NCBI RefSeq assembly: GCF_049675895.1
Contig: NZ_CP183834.1
Location: forward strand, 2,294,001 to 2,358,000
DNA length: 64,000 nucleotides
Direction of reading: 5' to 3'
Source: Ampullimonas aquatilis
GTDB taxonomy: Bacteria > Pseudomonadota > Gammaproteobacteria > Burkholderiales > Burkholderiaceae_D
Position 1 is the first letter of the stretch; each line of letters starts with the position of its first letter. Positions 35,015-44,266 of the stretch are shown here, in pieces. The notes below the pieces were generated by a model, which did not search any database, was not told the DNA's origin, and was given only the letters and a program-made list of their open reading frames with translations. The position numbers and the translations under genes are program-made.

Positions 35015-35836
35015 ATGACCAATTTAGCCATTTCCCCAAGCACCCAACCTGGCCGCATCAGCCTGCTCGATAAGCTGCGTGGCATAGCGGTCGTGATGAT
35101 GATTGCCTATCACTTTTGTTTTGACCTGAATTACTTCCGCTTTGCCAGTTTCAATATGCTGGCCGCCCCTGGCTGGATTGCCTGGCGTACCGTCATTGTC
35201 AGCAGCTTTTTGCTGGTGATGGGCGTAAGCCTGCAACTGGCTGCTCAAGCCCGCACCAACCATCGCATTGCCCTTGAACCGCCGCCGCTTTCTTGGTGGC
35301 AACGGCTGTTTTTTGGACGCGGATTCTGGGGGCGCTGGCTGCAAATCACGCTCGCCGCTTTACTGGTCTCCATCGGCAGTTATGCGATGTTTCCAGAAGG
35401 CTATATCTATTTCGGGATTTTGCATTTTGCTGCTGCTGCCACCCTGCTTGCCCGCCCTCTGTTAAAGCTGGGTTCGATCAATCTGGTCATTGGCATCATT
35501 TTGATCATACTGGGCAAGCTGATGCACCTGGATATGATGAATCCCAGAGCCTTGAACTGGATTGGTATGGTCAGTCAACTGCCACTCACCGAAGACTATG
35601 TGCCTATCCTGCCCTGGCTGGGTGTGGTGCTGACTGGTGTGGGCGGTGCAAGCTATTGGCAAAACCGAGGTAACACCGTCTGGCCGTGGTTGAACTCCCT
35701 GGAGCAAAAGCTGCCAAGTCCAATCGCCCAACTCTTAAGTTTTCTAGGCCGTCATAGCTTGCTGGTTTATCTATTGCATCAACCTTTATTGATGGCACTC
35801 TTGTCAGCCGCGTACTTTGGGTTGCAGATACATTAA
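35015..35836 (+). CDS. DUF1624 membrane protein (YeiB / heparan-acetyltransferase-like)
   Basis: Inner-membrane protein of 273 residues with about seven helices. The opening RISLLDKLRGIAVVMMIAYH is the DUF1624 signature, with His in the first helix as in acyltransferase-3-like proteins; RHSLLVYLLHQPLLMALL near 245 closes it. Relatives may transfer acyl groups across the membrane. It is monocistronic, with repeat copy E just after its stop. Confidence 0.85.
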   Translation: MTNLAISPSTQPGRISLLDKLRGIAVVMMIAYHFCFDLNYFRFASFNMLAAPGWIAWRTVIVSSFLLVMGVSLQLAAQARTNHRIALEPPPLSWWQRLFFGRGFWGRWLQITLAALLVSIGSYAMFPEGYIYFGILHFAAAATLLARPLLKLGSINLVIGIILIILGKLMHLDMMNPRALNWIGMVSQLPLTEDYVPILPWLGVVLTGVGGASYWQNRGNTVWPWLNSLEQKLPSPIAQLLSFLGRHSLLVYLLHQPLLMALLSAAYFGLQIH

Positions 35837-35859
35837 GCGATACGTCCACTCACCCATCA

Positions 35860-35945
35860 ATATACTACCCAATATAGATATTCTGACATCATATAAATCG
35901 CACTTGACAAGCCAATTTACTCATATTACTAGGATGGAGTATATG
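35860..35945 (+). repeat. Interspersed TACT-N7-AGTA element, copy E
   Basis: Box 1 starts TACTACCC at 35863, core CGCACTTGA at 35899-35907, box 2 TACT-N7-AGTA at 35927-35941. It lies between convergent genes, so it cannot be a promoter operator for either. Confidence 0.8.
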
Positions 35946-36086
35946 ATTTAAGATACGAAAATTCGACTTTGAGTTCAGTTCAAAGTTGCTTTTAGTGAGC
36001 CCGTCTGATTCATCGCAGTACTGAAAAGCCATACTGCAAAACTGAATAGCACGTCAGAAATGACGCGCTTTGCATCAAGGTGTCGC

Positions 36087-36917
36087 TCAGACAGGCATGA
36101 TGGAAATTTTCACACTCAGATTCTCTCGCCCACCACCGGTACGCATGCCACGAATCGGCGAGACCGACGCGTAGTCCTTACCGACGGCCAGGCGCACATG
36201 CCGCTCGTCGCTAAAACAGCGATGGGTAATATCAATGCTATACCAGCCGGTTGCCTGACCGTGCGTGCCCTCCACCCAGACATCAACCCAGGCGTGGCTG
36301 GCCAGTTCGGGCGCATTGGCCGCATAAAAATAGCCACTCACATAACGCGCCGGTACACCATGCGCACGACAGCAGGCCAGATAAACATGCGCCTGATCCT
36401 GACAGACACCCGCCCGGCCCAAAAAGGCCTGGATGGCCGTGGTATTCACATTGGTGGAACCCGAGGTATACGTCACCCGAGTGGCCACATCATCGGCCAG
36501 ATTGATCAGGGCTTCCAAAGCATAAGGGCCACCTGCCTTGATACGCGCCAGTTGAATCGTAGAAAAATCGCGCAGCAAATGCTTGGGCTCGTCTTGCGTC
36601 AACTCGGTCGCATTCACATAAATATACGGTGACAGTTCTTTGGGGTGCGGCAAAATCACCTGCCCGGCTTCCATATTGGTCGAAACTTCACCCTGCGCCA
36701 ATAAATCGATATAGCTGATCGGATGCGTCACTGTCATTGAATGACAGGCATTGAAATAGCCATCCTCAAAAGCACGCAAACCTGCTGGTGCACTCACCTT
36801 CCATCGATGGATTTCCTGATACTCGTTGCGTCGCGGTGACAGCCGGACTTCCGAAATGGCGTACCGCACAGGTGCGCCATATTGATAAGTGGTAAGGTGC
36901 CGAATTGCCAGTCGCAT
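36087..36917 (-). CDS. Transglutaminase-like cysteine peptidase/ligase of the ATP-grasp cluster
   Basis: A protein of 276 residues. An N-terminal beta domain starts MRLAIRHLTTYQYGAPVRYAI, typical of bacterial transglutaminase-family proteins. The catalytic core has Cys in GVCQDQAHVYLACCRAHG (near 169), then ARYVSGYF, His in SHAWVDVW (near 210) and Asp in SIDITH near 230. Its partners upstream are the alpha-E and ATP-grasp genes on the same strand, a conserved trio proposed to make and cut or attach a peptide. The reaction is not known. Confidence 0.85.
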   Translation of the reverse strand: MRLAIRHLTTYQYGAPVRYAISEVRLSPRRNEYQEIHRWKVSAPAGLRAFEDGYFNACHSMTVTHPISYIDLLAQGEVSTNMEAGQVILPHPKELSPYIYVNATELTQDEPKHLLRDFSTIQLARIKAGGPYALEALINLADDVATRVTYTSGSTNVNTTAIQAFLGRAGVCQDQAHVYLACCRAHGVPARYVSGYFYAANAPELASHAWVDVWVEGTHGQATGWYSIDITHRCFSDERHVRLAVGKDYASVSPIRGMRTGGGRENLSVKISIMPV

Positions 36918-36929
36918 GAGGTGTCAGCC

Positions 36930-37898
36930 TCACGCAACCGCAAGCGGCACCAGGAAATCTCGACTGATCGAGTTACCCAGGTCATTGATACGCTCCAGAA
37001 AATTGGTCAGATAGGCATGCAGGCCCATATTGAGCACATCCTCAATCCGGTCATATTTGAGATCAGCGCACAGCTTGCCGGCACGACGCTCGGTTTCCGG
37101 GCTTTGCTCATTGCGCACGTTAGCCAGAATATCAATGACTTCAACCATGCAACTGGCCAGTGAACGGGGCATATCATCACGCAGAATCATCAGCTCGGCA
37201 ACGCGCGAAGGCGTGATGACATCACGATAGACCTTGCGATACACCTCAAAGCCCGACAGCGAACGCAACACCGCAGCCCAGTGGTAATAATCCTGCTGGG
37301 ACTCGGAAGCAGCGCTATGCGAAAAAGCCAGATATTGATTTTCAATACCATGAAATTTCACATCCAGAATCCGTGCCGTGTTATCGGCCCGCTCCAAAAA
37401 AGTACCCAGACGCAAAAAGTAAAAAGCATCGTCCTTCAACATGGTACCCAGCGTCACACCCCGTGATAAATGAGAGCGATGCTTGACCCATTCAAAAAAC
37501 GTGGCCGGATCACGCGTCAATTGATCTTCATCCAGCATGCGTAAAAAATCCAGCCAGGTGGTATTGAGCGTTTCCCACACCTCGGTCGTCAGGCTGCCGC
37601 GCACCGCCCGTGCATTTTCACGTGCCCCTTGCAGACAGCTGTAAATGGAAGACGGATTGCTCGGGTCGGTGACCATATAGTTGAGCACGTCGGCACGATT
37701 GATGATGCCGTACTTTTCGTCATAACCGCCCTTGAGCTCGGTAATGCTCAACATCCCGCGCCAGCCACGCTCCGCAGTTTCGGTGGATTGTGGCATGAGG
37801 GAAGTTTGATAATTGACGTCCAGAAGACGAATCGTATTTTCAGCACGTTCGGTATAACGTGCCATCCAGTACAGGTGATCAGCGGTTCGACTTAACAT
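36930..37898 (-). CDS. Alpha-E domain protein (DUF403)
   Basis: An all-helical protein of 322 residues beginning MLSRTADHLYWMARYTERAE, the alpha-E signature, with LRLGTFLERADNTARILDVK near 165. Start 37898 matches the family. It is found almost only beside circularly permuted ATP-grasp enzymes, as here, and its role is unknown. The transglutaminase gene follows 12 nt after its stop. Confidence 0.9.
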   Translation of the reverse strand: MLSRTADHLYWMARYTERAENTIRLLDVNYQTSLMPQSTETAERGWRGMLSITELKGGYDEKYGIINRADVLNYMVTDPSNPSSIYSCLQGARENARAVRGSLTTEVWETLNTTWLDFLRMLDEDQLTRDPATFFEWVKHRSHLSRGVTLGTMLKDDAFYFLRLGTFLERADNTARILDVKFHGIENQYLAFSHSAASESQQDYYHWAAVLRSLSGFEVYRKVYRDVITPSRVAELMILRDDMPRSLASCMVEVIDILANVRNEQSPETERRAGKLCADLKYDRIEDVLNMGLHAYLTNFLERINDLGNSISRDFLVPLAVA

Positions 37899-38039
37899 AG
37901 AGTTTTCTTGTTTAAACCACCACAGCCAGACCATCGCCAGCAAAATGCAGGCGCTTGAGATAGCAGTGGTAGCAGGTGTTCATCAATGTAGATAGGCTAT
38001 TTGTTCGTGTTGATCAGGGTTGGCAGACCGCCACCCCGC

Positions 38040-39452
38040 TCAGCTTTCCAGTACCCAGGTGTCCTTGGTGCCGCCACCCTGGCTACTGTTGACCACCAGT
38101 GAACCTTCACGCAATGCCACACGCGTCAGGCCACCGGGCACCATCACCACATTCTTGCCTGACAGCACAAAGGGCCGCAAATCAATATGGCGCGGAGCAA
38201 TACCCGACTCAACATAGGTAGGACAGGTTGATAGCGCCAATGTCGGTTGCGAAATGTATTTATCCGGATGCGCAATCAGCACTTCCCGAAATTTTTCAAT
38301 TTCGGCCTTGGTTGCAGCAGGGCCCACCAACATGCCGTAGCCACCGGCACCATGTGTTTCCTTGACGACCAGCTCACTCAAATGATCCAGCGTATATTGC
38401 AGATCTTCTGGTTTGCGACACATGAAGGTAGGCACATTGTTGAGAATGGCTTTTTCACCGAGATAAAACTCGATCATGTCCGGCACATAAGGGTAGATCG
38501 ATTTGTCATCGGCGACACCCGTGCCGATTGCATTGGACAAAGTGACATTGCCCTCGCGATACACCGACAACAAGCCCGGCACACCGAGGGTGGAATCAGG
38601 CCGAAACACCAGCGGATCCAGAAAGTCGTCATCGACGCGACGATAGATCACATCAACCCGCTGCGGCCCCTGTGTGGTGCGCATGTAAAGGTAATCGTCC
38701 TTGACGAACAAATCCTGCCCTTCGACCAGCTCGACACCCATTTGCTGGGCCAGGAAAGCATGTTCAAAATAAGCCGAGTTGTACATGCCCGGTGTGAGCA
38801 CGACCACGGTCGGATCAGTAATTCCGGATGGTGCAGAGGAACGCAGGGTATCAAGCAGTAAATCGGGATAATGTTCGACCGGTGCGATTTTATTGCGGGC
38901 AAACAGATCGGGGAAAAGTCGCATCATCATCTTGCGATCTTCCAGCATATAAGACACACCGGAAGGCACGCGCAGATTGTCTTCGAGCACGTAAAACTCG
39001 CCCTCCCCGGCACGCACAATATCAATCCCGGCGATATGCGCATAAATGTCACGCGCCACATCCACGCCCTGCATTTCCGGGCGATATTGGCCATTCTTGA
39101 AAATCTGCTCAGCCGGAATCACCCCGGCCTTGATGATATTCTGATCATGATAAATATCGTAGATGAACTTATTGAGCGCGGTGACCCGCTGACGCAGACC
39201 CACTTCAAGCTGCGCCCATTCGCTGGCCGGAAAAATCCGCGGAATGATGTCAAATGGAATTGTCCGCTCAGTACCGGCTTCATCGCCGTAGACGGCAAAA
39301 GTAATACCAACACGACGAAAAATAACTTCTGCTTCGGCGCGTTTTTTTTCCATCAGTTCGGGTGGTTGCTGTTTTAACCAGGCATCAAACTGGCGGTAAT
39401 GTTCTCGCGCTGATTTGCCATCCGTCATTTCATTAAAAAAGGAGCTTGGCAT
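38040..39452 (-). CDS. Circularly permuted ATP-grasp type 2 protein
   Basis: A predicted peptide/amide ligase of 470 residues beginning MPSSFFNEMTDG. Conserved parts are GITFAVYGDEAGTERTIPFDIIPR (near 45), YVLEDNLRVPSGVSYMLEDR (near 160), VVLTPGMYNSAYFEHAFLA (near 225) and KETHGAGGYGMLVGP (near 365), the latter like an ATP-grasp nucleotide loop. GGAG precedes ATG 39452. First gene of the cluster; a gap of about 140 nt separates it from the alpha-E gene. Substrate unknown. Confidence 0.9.
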   Translation of the reverse strand: MPSSFFNEMTDGKSAREHYRQFDAWLKQQPPELMEKKRAEAEVIFRRVGITFAVYGDEAGTERTIPFDIIPRIFPASEWAQLEVGLRQRVTALNKFIYDIYHDQNIIKAGVIPAEQIFKNGQYRPEMQGVDVARDIYAHIAGIDIVRAGEGEFYVLEDNLRVPSGVSYMLEDRKMMMRLFPDLFARNKIAPVEHYPDLLLDTLRSSAPSGITDPTVVVLTPGMYNSAYFEHAFLAQQMGVELVEGQDLFVKDDYLYMRTTQGPQRVDVIYRRVDDDFLDPLVFRPDSTLGVPGLLSVYREGNVTLSNAIGTGVADDKSIYPYVPDMIEFYLGEKAILNNVPTFMCRKPEDLQYTLDHLSELVVKETHGAGGYGMLVGPAATKAEIEKFREVLIAHPDKYISQPTLALSTCPTYVESGIAPRHIDLRPFVLSGKNVVMVPGGLTRVALREGSLVVNSSQGGGTKDTWVLES

Positions 39453-39910
39453 AGAGTTGTTATCCCTTTCTTGCTTCTGGAGGGTGAGTGAGAGTCTTTT
39501 ATTGGTGCAGCTGAATGCTCTATTGCAATGAACGAGCCAGCTTAAGCTGTGATTCCCTTCGCATAAAAAGCACTTTATTGCACCATCATAGTGCAAACAT
39601 CAGCGACTGTGCGGGGTTTCGTTTCAGATTGCCTGACCTGGGGCATAGGACAGCAAAATAGCTTGCGCAAATAAACTAGGCAACTGTGCTTAAAAAGTGA
39701 TGGCGATCGGGATGCACCAAAACCAAAGTGCTGAGTCAAGCTGGTGAATCAAGCCAGTTCAACGACCACAAGATTGCGCCTGGGACTGTAATTTTAAAGG
39801 GGTATATGAGAAAACCAGCTGCCTAGGTAAATAAATATTGGTTATTTTTAAATACCCTGGGCAAGTATTGATCGTTGAGACAACTTGAGCCAACTCGCGA
39901 TATTGGCAAT
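39453..39910. other. Gene-free region upstream of the ATP-grasp cluster
   Basis: About 450 bp between nrdR and the ATP-grasp gene. No supported ORF, RNA, palindrome or repeat box was seen. It presumably carries the promoter of the ATP-grasp cluster. Confidence 0.5.
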
Positions 39911-40381
39911 TCAGGTTTTTTTAGTGCGGGCCGGCTTGTTGACTTCGGAAATCACTTCCTGAAATTCGGCAAGATCCTCAAAGCTGCGATATACCGAGGC
40001 AAAACGCACGTAAGCCACCTTGTCGAGCTTGCGCAGTTCACGCATCACCAGCTCACCGAGTTGCGAAGTCAGTATTTCACGCTCACCGGAGGCCAGCAGT
40101 TTTTCCTCAATACCGGTAATGGCATGATCAACCGCTTCGGTCGGCACAGGCCGTTTGCGCAAGGCCAGCATCAGGCTGGCGCGCAGCTTGTCGCGCTGAT
40201 AGTCGGTACGGCTGCCGTTTTTCTTGACGATGGTAGGAAAAGAGAGCTCCACCCGCTCAAAAGTGGTGAAGCGCTTTTCGCATTTTTCACAGCGACGCCG
40301 GCGACGAATCGAGTCCCCTTCCTCCGATACACGGGTTTCCAGCACCGTGGTATCGGCATGATGACAAAAGGGACAATACAT
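39911..40381 (-). CDS. nrdR: Transcriptional repressor NrdR
   Basis: A protein of 156 residues that binds NrdR boxes and represses ribonucleotide reductase genes according to ATP/dATP. A zinc ribbon with Cys3, Cys6, Cys31 and Cys34 (YCPFC and CEKC) is followed by a basic RRRRR stretch and an ATP-cone (about 46-140). It lies 49 nt downstream of glyA on the same strand, the usual betaproteobacterial pairing. Confidence 0.95.
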   Translation of the reverse strand: MYCPFCHHADTTVLETRVSEEGDSIRRRRRCEKCEKRFTTFERVELSFPTIVKKNGSRTDYQRDKLRASLMLALRKRPVPTEAVDHAITGIEEKLLASGEREILTSQLGELVMRELRKLDKVAYVRFASVYRSFEDLAEFQEVISEVNKPARTKKT

Positions 40382-40430
40382 GATTCGCCTGTCGGGTTAA
40401 TGAACCAGAGACTGATTCTGGTAAGGCTGA

Positions 40431-41675
40431 TTAGCCATAGACCGGAAAAGCCTTGGTCAGTACGGCAACCTGCTCACGGACCCGCGCCAGATTGGCTTCA
40501 TCGTGCGGATTGTCGAGCACGTCGGCAATCAGGTGCGCCACTTTTTCAGCTTCGGCTTCTTTGAAACCACGGGTGGTCATCGCTGGCGAACCCAGACGAA
40601 TACCGCTGGTGACAAAGGGCTTTTCCGGATCATTGGGAATCGAATTTTTATTGCAGGTGATGTGCGCATCACCCAGCACTTTTTCAGCTTCCTTGCCGGT
40701 AATCTTTTTGGCGCGCAAATCCACCAGCATGACGTGGCTTTCGGTACGACCAGAAATGATGCGCAATCCACGCGCAATCAAGGTTTTGGCCAACACATCG
40801 GCGTTTTTCACCACTTGCTGCTGATAGGTCTTGAATTCAGGCTTGAGGGCTTCACCAAAGGCAATCGCCTTACCAGCAATCACATGCATCAGCGGGCCAC
40901 CTTGCAGGCCAGGGAAAATCGCTGAATTGATGGTTTTTTCCAGTTCGGCTTTCATCAAAATCACGCCACCACGTGGACCACGCAGACTCTTGTGGGTGGT
41001 AGACGTCACTACATCGGCAAATGGCACCGGGTTGGGATACTCACCAGCGGCAATCAGGCCAGCATAATGGGCCATATCGACCATGAAATATGCACCCACT
41101 GCCTTGGCCACTTTGGCAAAACGCTCAAAATCAATGCGCAGCGCATAGGCCGAAGCACCGGCAATGATCAGCTTGGGCTTGTGCTCATGGGCCAGCCGCT
41201 CCATCGCGTCGTAATCAATTTCTTCCTTGGCATCCAGGCCATAACTGACCACCTTGAACCACTTGCCCGACATATTGAGCGCCATGCCGTGCGTCAAATG
41301 GCCACCTTCGGCCAGGCTCATGCCCATGATCGTGTCGCCAGGATTCAACAAACCCAAAAATACGCCCTGATTGGCCTGTGAGCCAGAATTGGGTTGCACA
41401 TTGGCGGCTTCTGCGCCAAATAACTGCTTGAGGCGGTCAATCGCCAGCTGCTCGACGATATCCACGTTTTCACAACCACCGTAATAACGCTTGCCCGGAT
41501 AACCTTCGGCATATTTGTTGGTGAGTTGCGAACCCTGCGCCAGCATGACGGCTGGGCTGGTGTAGTTTTCCGAGGCGATCAGCTCGATGTGATCTTCCTG
41601 ACGACGATTTTCCAGCGAAATTGCGTGGGCAACTTCTGGATCGTAAGCCGCGAGGTCTACTTGTTTGTTGAACAT
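40431..41675 (-). CDS. glyA: Serine hydroxymethyltransferase
   Basis: PLP enzyme of 414 residues interconverting serine and glycine with tetrahydrofolate. ELIASENYTSPAVM near 32, KRYYGGCENVDIVE near 62 and the PLP Lys in VVTSTTHKSLRGPRGG near 220 are intact. GGAG stands before the ATG. A perfect 6-bp hairpin (GCAGGC-CCTT-GCCTGC, 41693-41708) lies in the leader just upstream. Transcribed leftward with nrdR. Confidence 0.96.
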   Translation of the reverse strand: MFNKQVDLAAYDPEVAHAISLENRRQEDHIELIASENYTSPAVMLAQGSQLTNKYAEGYPGKRYYGGCENVDIVEQLAIDRLKQLFGAEAANVQPNSGSQANQGVFLGLLNPGDTIMGMSLAEGGHLTHGMALNMSGKWFKVVSYGLDAKEEIDYDAMERLAHEHKPKLIIAGASAYALRIDFERFAKVAKAVGAYFMVDMAHYAGLIAAGEYPNPVPFADVVTSTTHKSLRGPRGGVILMKAELEKTINSAIFPGLQGGPLMHVIAGKAIAFGEALKPEFKTYQQQVVKNADVLAKTLIARGLRIISGRTESHVMLVDLRAKKITGKEAEKVLGDAHITCNKNSIPNDPEKPFVTSGIRLGSPAMTTRGFKEAEAEKVAHLIADVLDNPHDEANLARVREQVAVLTKAFPVYG

Positions 41676-42154
41676 GCTCTACTCCAGTCGATGCAGGCCC
41701 TTGCCTGCGTATATTTAGGCCAGATGAGGATTGAATTTAGCTGAATGAAAATTGACAGACAGCCCAATAGAACCCACATTTGGCTGCCCAGGCGATCGGC
41801 TGAAACCCTTGTGCTTCCCGGTGGATACCCACCCTGATGCTGCCCGCGTTGGCAACATGTCTCGCCAGTCACACAAGGTATAAATGGAAGCCGAAGTTTA
41901 CTTGAGGCCGCGATGAAGAGCAATCCAAAAAAACAGCAGCAAAACCTGCAAATTAAATCACCACTGAGATTGGAATTGAGATTGCAAATTCGACGACAAC
42001 TGATCCACCAGTTTGAGCGTCATAGAAATGCGCTAATGACAGTTGTAGATACAATCAGCCAAGGCATGATTGGTCAGTCCAGCATGCAATGCCGCAGACT
42101 TTTTGCGACAATCGTTTTTTCTCACAGATTTTTCTCACAGATGGGATAAGCATC
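41676..42154. other. Gene-free region between divergent glyA and SDR genes
   Basis: Contains the GCAGGC/GCCTGC hairpin near glyA, a doubled TTTTCTCACAGA(T) segment at about 42116-42142 just before the SDR gene, and a low-complexity 78-codon frame that I do not consider a gene. It must hold both divergent promoters; no boxes were clear enough to mark. Confidence 0.5.
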
Positions 42155-42916
42155 ATGATCGTATTGGTGACAGGCGCAACCGCCGGCTTTGGCTGGGCAA
42201 TTGCCAAACAATTTTTAGCAGCTGGACATCAGGTGATTGGCACTGGGCGCCGTACCGAACGCTTTGATCAGCTCAAAACCGAACTAAGCGCGGATCAGCA
42301 AGCCCGTTTTTTAGGCATTGCGCTGGACGTACGCGACAAAACCGCCATTGATGCAGCGCTCGCAGCCCTGCCCACCGACTGGCAGTCCATTGATCTGCTG
42401 GTCAATAATGCTGGCTTGGCACTTGGCCTGGAGCCCGCCCATCAAGCTTTGCTGGAAGACTGGGAAACCATGATCGACACCAATATCAAAGGACTGGCTT
42501 ATATGACACGGGCGATTTTGCCCGGCATGGTGACACGCGGTCGCGGCCATATTGTCAATCTGGGTTCGGTGGCCGGACAGTTCCCCTACCCCGGCGGCAA
42601 TGTGTACGGCGCGACGAAAGCGTTTGTTGATCAGTTTTCGCTCAATTTACGCGCTGACCTGCTCGGCACGCCAGTTCGGGTGACCAATATTGAGCCGGGC
42701 TTGTGCGGCGGCACCGAGTTTTCCAATGTGCGTTTTCATGGTGACGACAGCAAAGCGGCGTCTGTTTATAACGGTACTGAACCACTCACCGCCGACGATG
42801 TGGCCGAGACCGTTTTTTGGGTAGCCACGCGGCCAGCTCATGTGAATATCAATAGCGTGCAGCTCATGCCAACCTGTCAGGCCTTCGGTCCACTTGCAGT
42901 GCACAAGAAATCGTAA
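42155..42916 (+). CDS. Short-chain dehydrogenase (YdfG-like)
   Basis: A protein of 253 residues: NAD(P)-binding TGATAGFGWAIA at the N-terminus, NNAGLALG near 87, catalytic Ser in NLGSVAGQFPYPGG near 137, and YGATK near 151. It resembles YdfG, the NADP-dependent 3-hydroxy acid / malonic semialdehyde dehydrogenase. Start 42155 is the family start; the frame also runs upstream to 42089 with residues that do not fit. Repeat copy F follows its stop. Confidence 0.88.
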   Translation: MIVLVTGATAGFGWAIAKQFLAAGHQVIGTGRRTERFDQLKTELSADQQARFLGIALDVRDKTAIDAALAALPTDWQSIDLLVNNAGLALGLEPAHQALLEDWETMIDTNIKGLAYMTRAILPGMVTRGRGHIVNLGSVAGQFPYPGGNVYGATKAFVDQFSLNLRADLLGTPVRVTNIEPGLCGGTEFSNVRFHGDDSKAASVYNGTEPLTADDVAETVFWVATRPAHVNINSVQLMPTCQAFGPLAVHKKS

Positions 42917-42920
42917 GAAA

Positions 42921-43004
42921 ATATACTCCTTAAAGTTATTTGATTGGCATCAATGAATTCGCACCTAAGCTAGGTTATTTTGATATTTACTCCTATGCAG
43001 TATC
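42921..43004 (+). repeat. Interspersed TACT-N7-AGTA element, copy F
   Basis: Box 1 starts TACTCCTT at 42924, core CGCACCTAA at 42960-42968, box 2 TACT-N7-AGTA at 42988-43002. It lies between the SDR gene and ybgC, 57 bp before the ybgC start. Confidence 0.8.
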
Positions 43005-43061
43005 AAAATAATCCAGCTTCACTGAGCGGATAGCAAGCATTACAGCCAAAAAAATTAAACC

Positions 43062-43505
43062 ATGACCATGACACCTACGGCTGCTTTCAGTACAACCTTT
43101 CGGGTTTATTACGAAGACACCGATGCCGGTGGCGTGATTTTTTATGCTAATTATTTGAAGTTTTTTGAACGGGCGCGCACCGAATGGCTGCGCTCTTTGG
43201 GCTTTGGCCAGCATGATTTGTCGCAGCAAACCAACACGATCTTCATGGTGGTCAATACTTCGGTGGATTATCTGAAGCCAGGCCGACTGGATGATTTACT
43301 GCATGTGACAGTCGATATTGAAAAAGTCGGCCGAGCCTCCATGAACTTCAACCAAGGCTGCTACCGCCTTGCCAGCAACGGCACCGAATTGGAAAAATTG
43401 TCCCATGGCAGCATCACGGTATGTTGTGTTGACTTGGATAAGCTCAAACCCACCGCCATACCCGAAGTCGTGCGCAATAAAATTCGTACTTCTAGTACCG
43501 ATTGA
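43062..43505 (+). CDS. ybgC: Tol-Pal system acyl-CoA thioesterase YbgC
   Basis: A hot-dog-fold thioesterase of 147 residues. The motif YEDTDAGGVIFYANYLKFFERARTEW near 18 carries the catalytic Asp of the 4HBT class. First gene of the tol-pal cluster; tolQ begins 56 nt downstream. In other bacteria it acts on acyl-CoA or acyl-carrier substrates at the membrane. An in-frame ATG two codons downstream is an alternative start. Confidence 0.93.
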   Translation: MTMTPTAAFSTTFRVYYEDTDAGGVIFYANYLKFFERARTEWLRSLGFGQHDLSQQTNTIFMVVNTSVDYLKPGRLDDLLHVTVDIEKVGRASMNFNQGCYRLASNGTELEKLSHGSITVCCVDLDKLKPTAIPEVVRNKIRTSSTD

Positions 43506-43561
43506 AAAAAGTTCTGTAAAATATTGATCTGTTTGAATAATTGAATCAAAGAAAGTAACCC

Positions 43562-44266
43562 ATGAGCGCTTCTCAGGATATGTCAATCATCACGCTGGTC
43601 ATGAACGCCAGCCTGCTTGTGCAATGTGTGATGGCCCTGCTTCTCATTGTTTCATTGATGAGCTGGACACAAATCTTTCGCAAATTCTTTTCCCTTTCAC
43701 ACCATAAAAAACAGACCGAAGAATTCGAGTCTGACTTTTGGTCGGGTGGTGATCTGCAAGGCCTGTATCAAGCCGCCAGTGCCAATCGCACCCGTCGTGG
43801 GCAATCTGCCGCGCTGGAGCGCATTTTTGAAGCCGGCATGCGTGAATTCATGAAAGCCCGTGAACGCAAGTTAAATGATGGTCAGGCGATGCTGGATGGT
43901 GCCCGCCGCGCCATGCGTGCTACCTATCAGCGTGAAATGGACGCCATTGAAGCCAATCTGCCCTTCCTGGCATCGGTCGGCTCCGTCAGCCCTTATGTGG
44001 GCTTGTTTGGCACGGTGTGGGGCATCATGCACGCATTTAGCGGGTTAGCCAACGTGCAACAAGCCACGCTGGCCAGCGTCGCTCCCGGGATTGCCGAAGC
44101 ACTGGTAGCCACAGCCATTGGTCTGTTTGCGGCGATTCCGGCGGTGATTGCCTACAACCGCTACGCCGCACAGATTGACCGTCTGGCGATTCGCTTTGAA
44201 ACCTTCATTGAAGAATTTTCCAACATCCTGCAACGTCAGGGGCAAGCGCAGGTCAGCAAGTCATGA
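43562..44266 (+). CDS. tolQ: Tol-Pal system protein TolQ
   Basis: Inner-membrane protein of 234 residues of the ExbB/TolQ/MotA family, with three helices (about 15-40, 135-160, 170-200). ASVGSVSPYVGLFGTVWGIMHAF near 138 and GIAEALVATAIGLFAAIPAVIAYN near 178 line the proton path with TolR. It overlaps tolR by ATGA. Confidence 0.96.
   Translation: MSASQDMSIITLVMNASLLVQCVMALLLIVSLMSWTQIFRKFFSLSHHKKQTEEFESDFWSGGDLQGLYQAASANRTRRGQSAALERIFEAGMREFMKARERKLNDGQAMLDGARRAMRATYQREMDAIEANLPFLASVGSVSPYVGLFGTVWGIMHAFSGLANVQQATLASVAPGIAEALVATAIGLFAAIPAVIAYNRYAAQIDRLAIRFETFIEEFSNILQRQGQAQVSKS

Noticed and set aside
41913..42149. 78-codon open frame upstream of the SDR gene
   Set aside because: Low-complexity Gln/Arg/Leu composition, no ribosome binding site, and overlap with a doubled TCTCACAGAT segment; no family resemblance.
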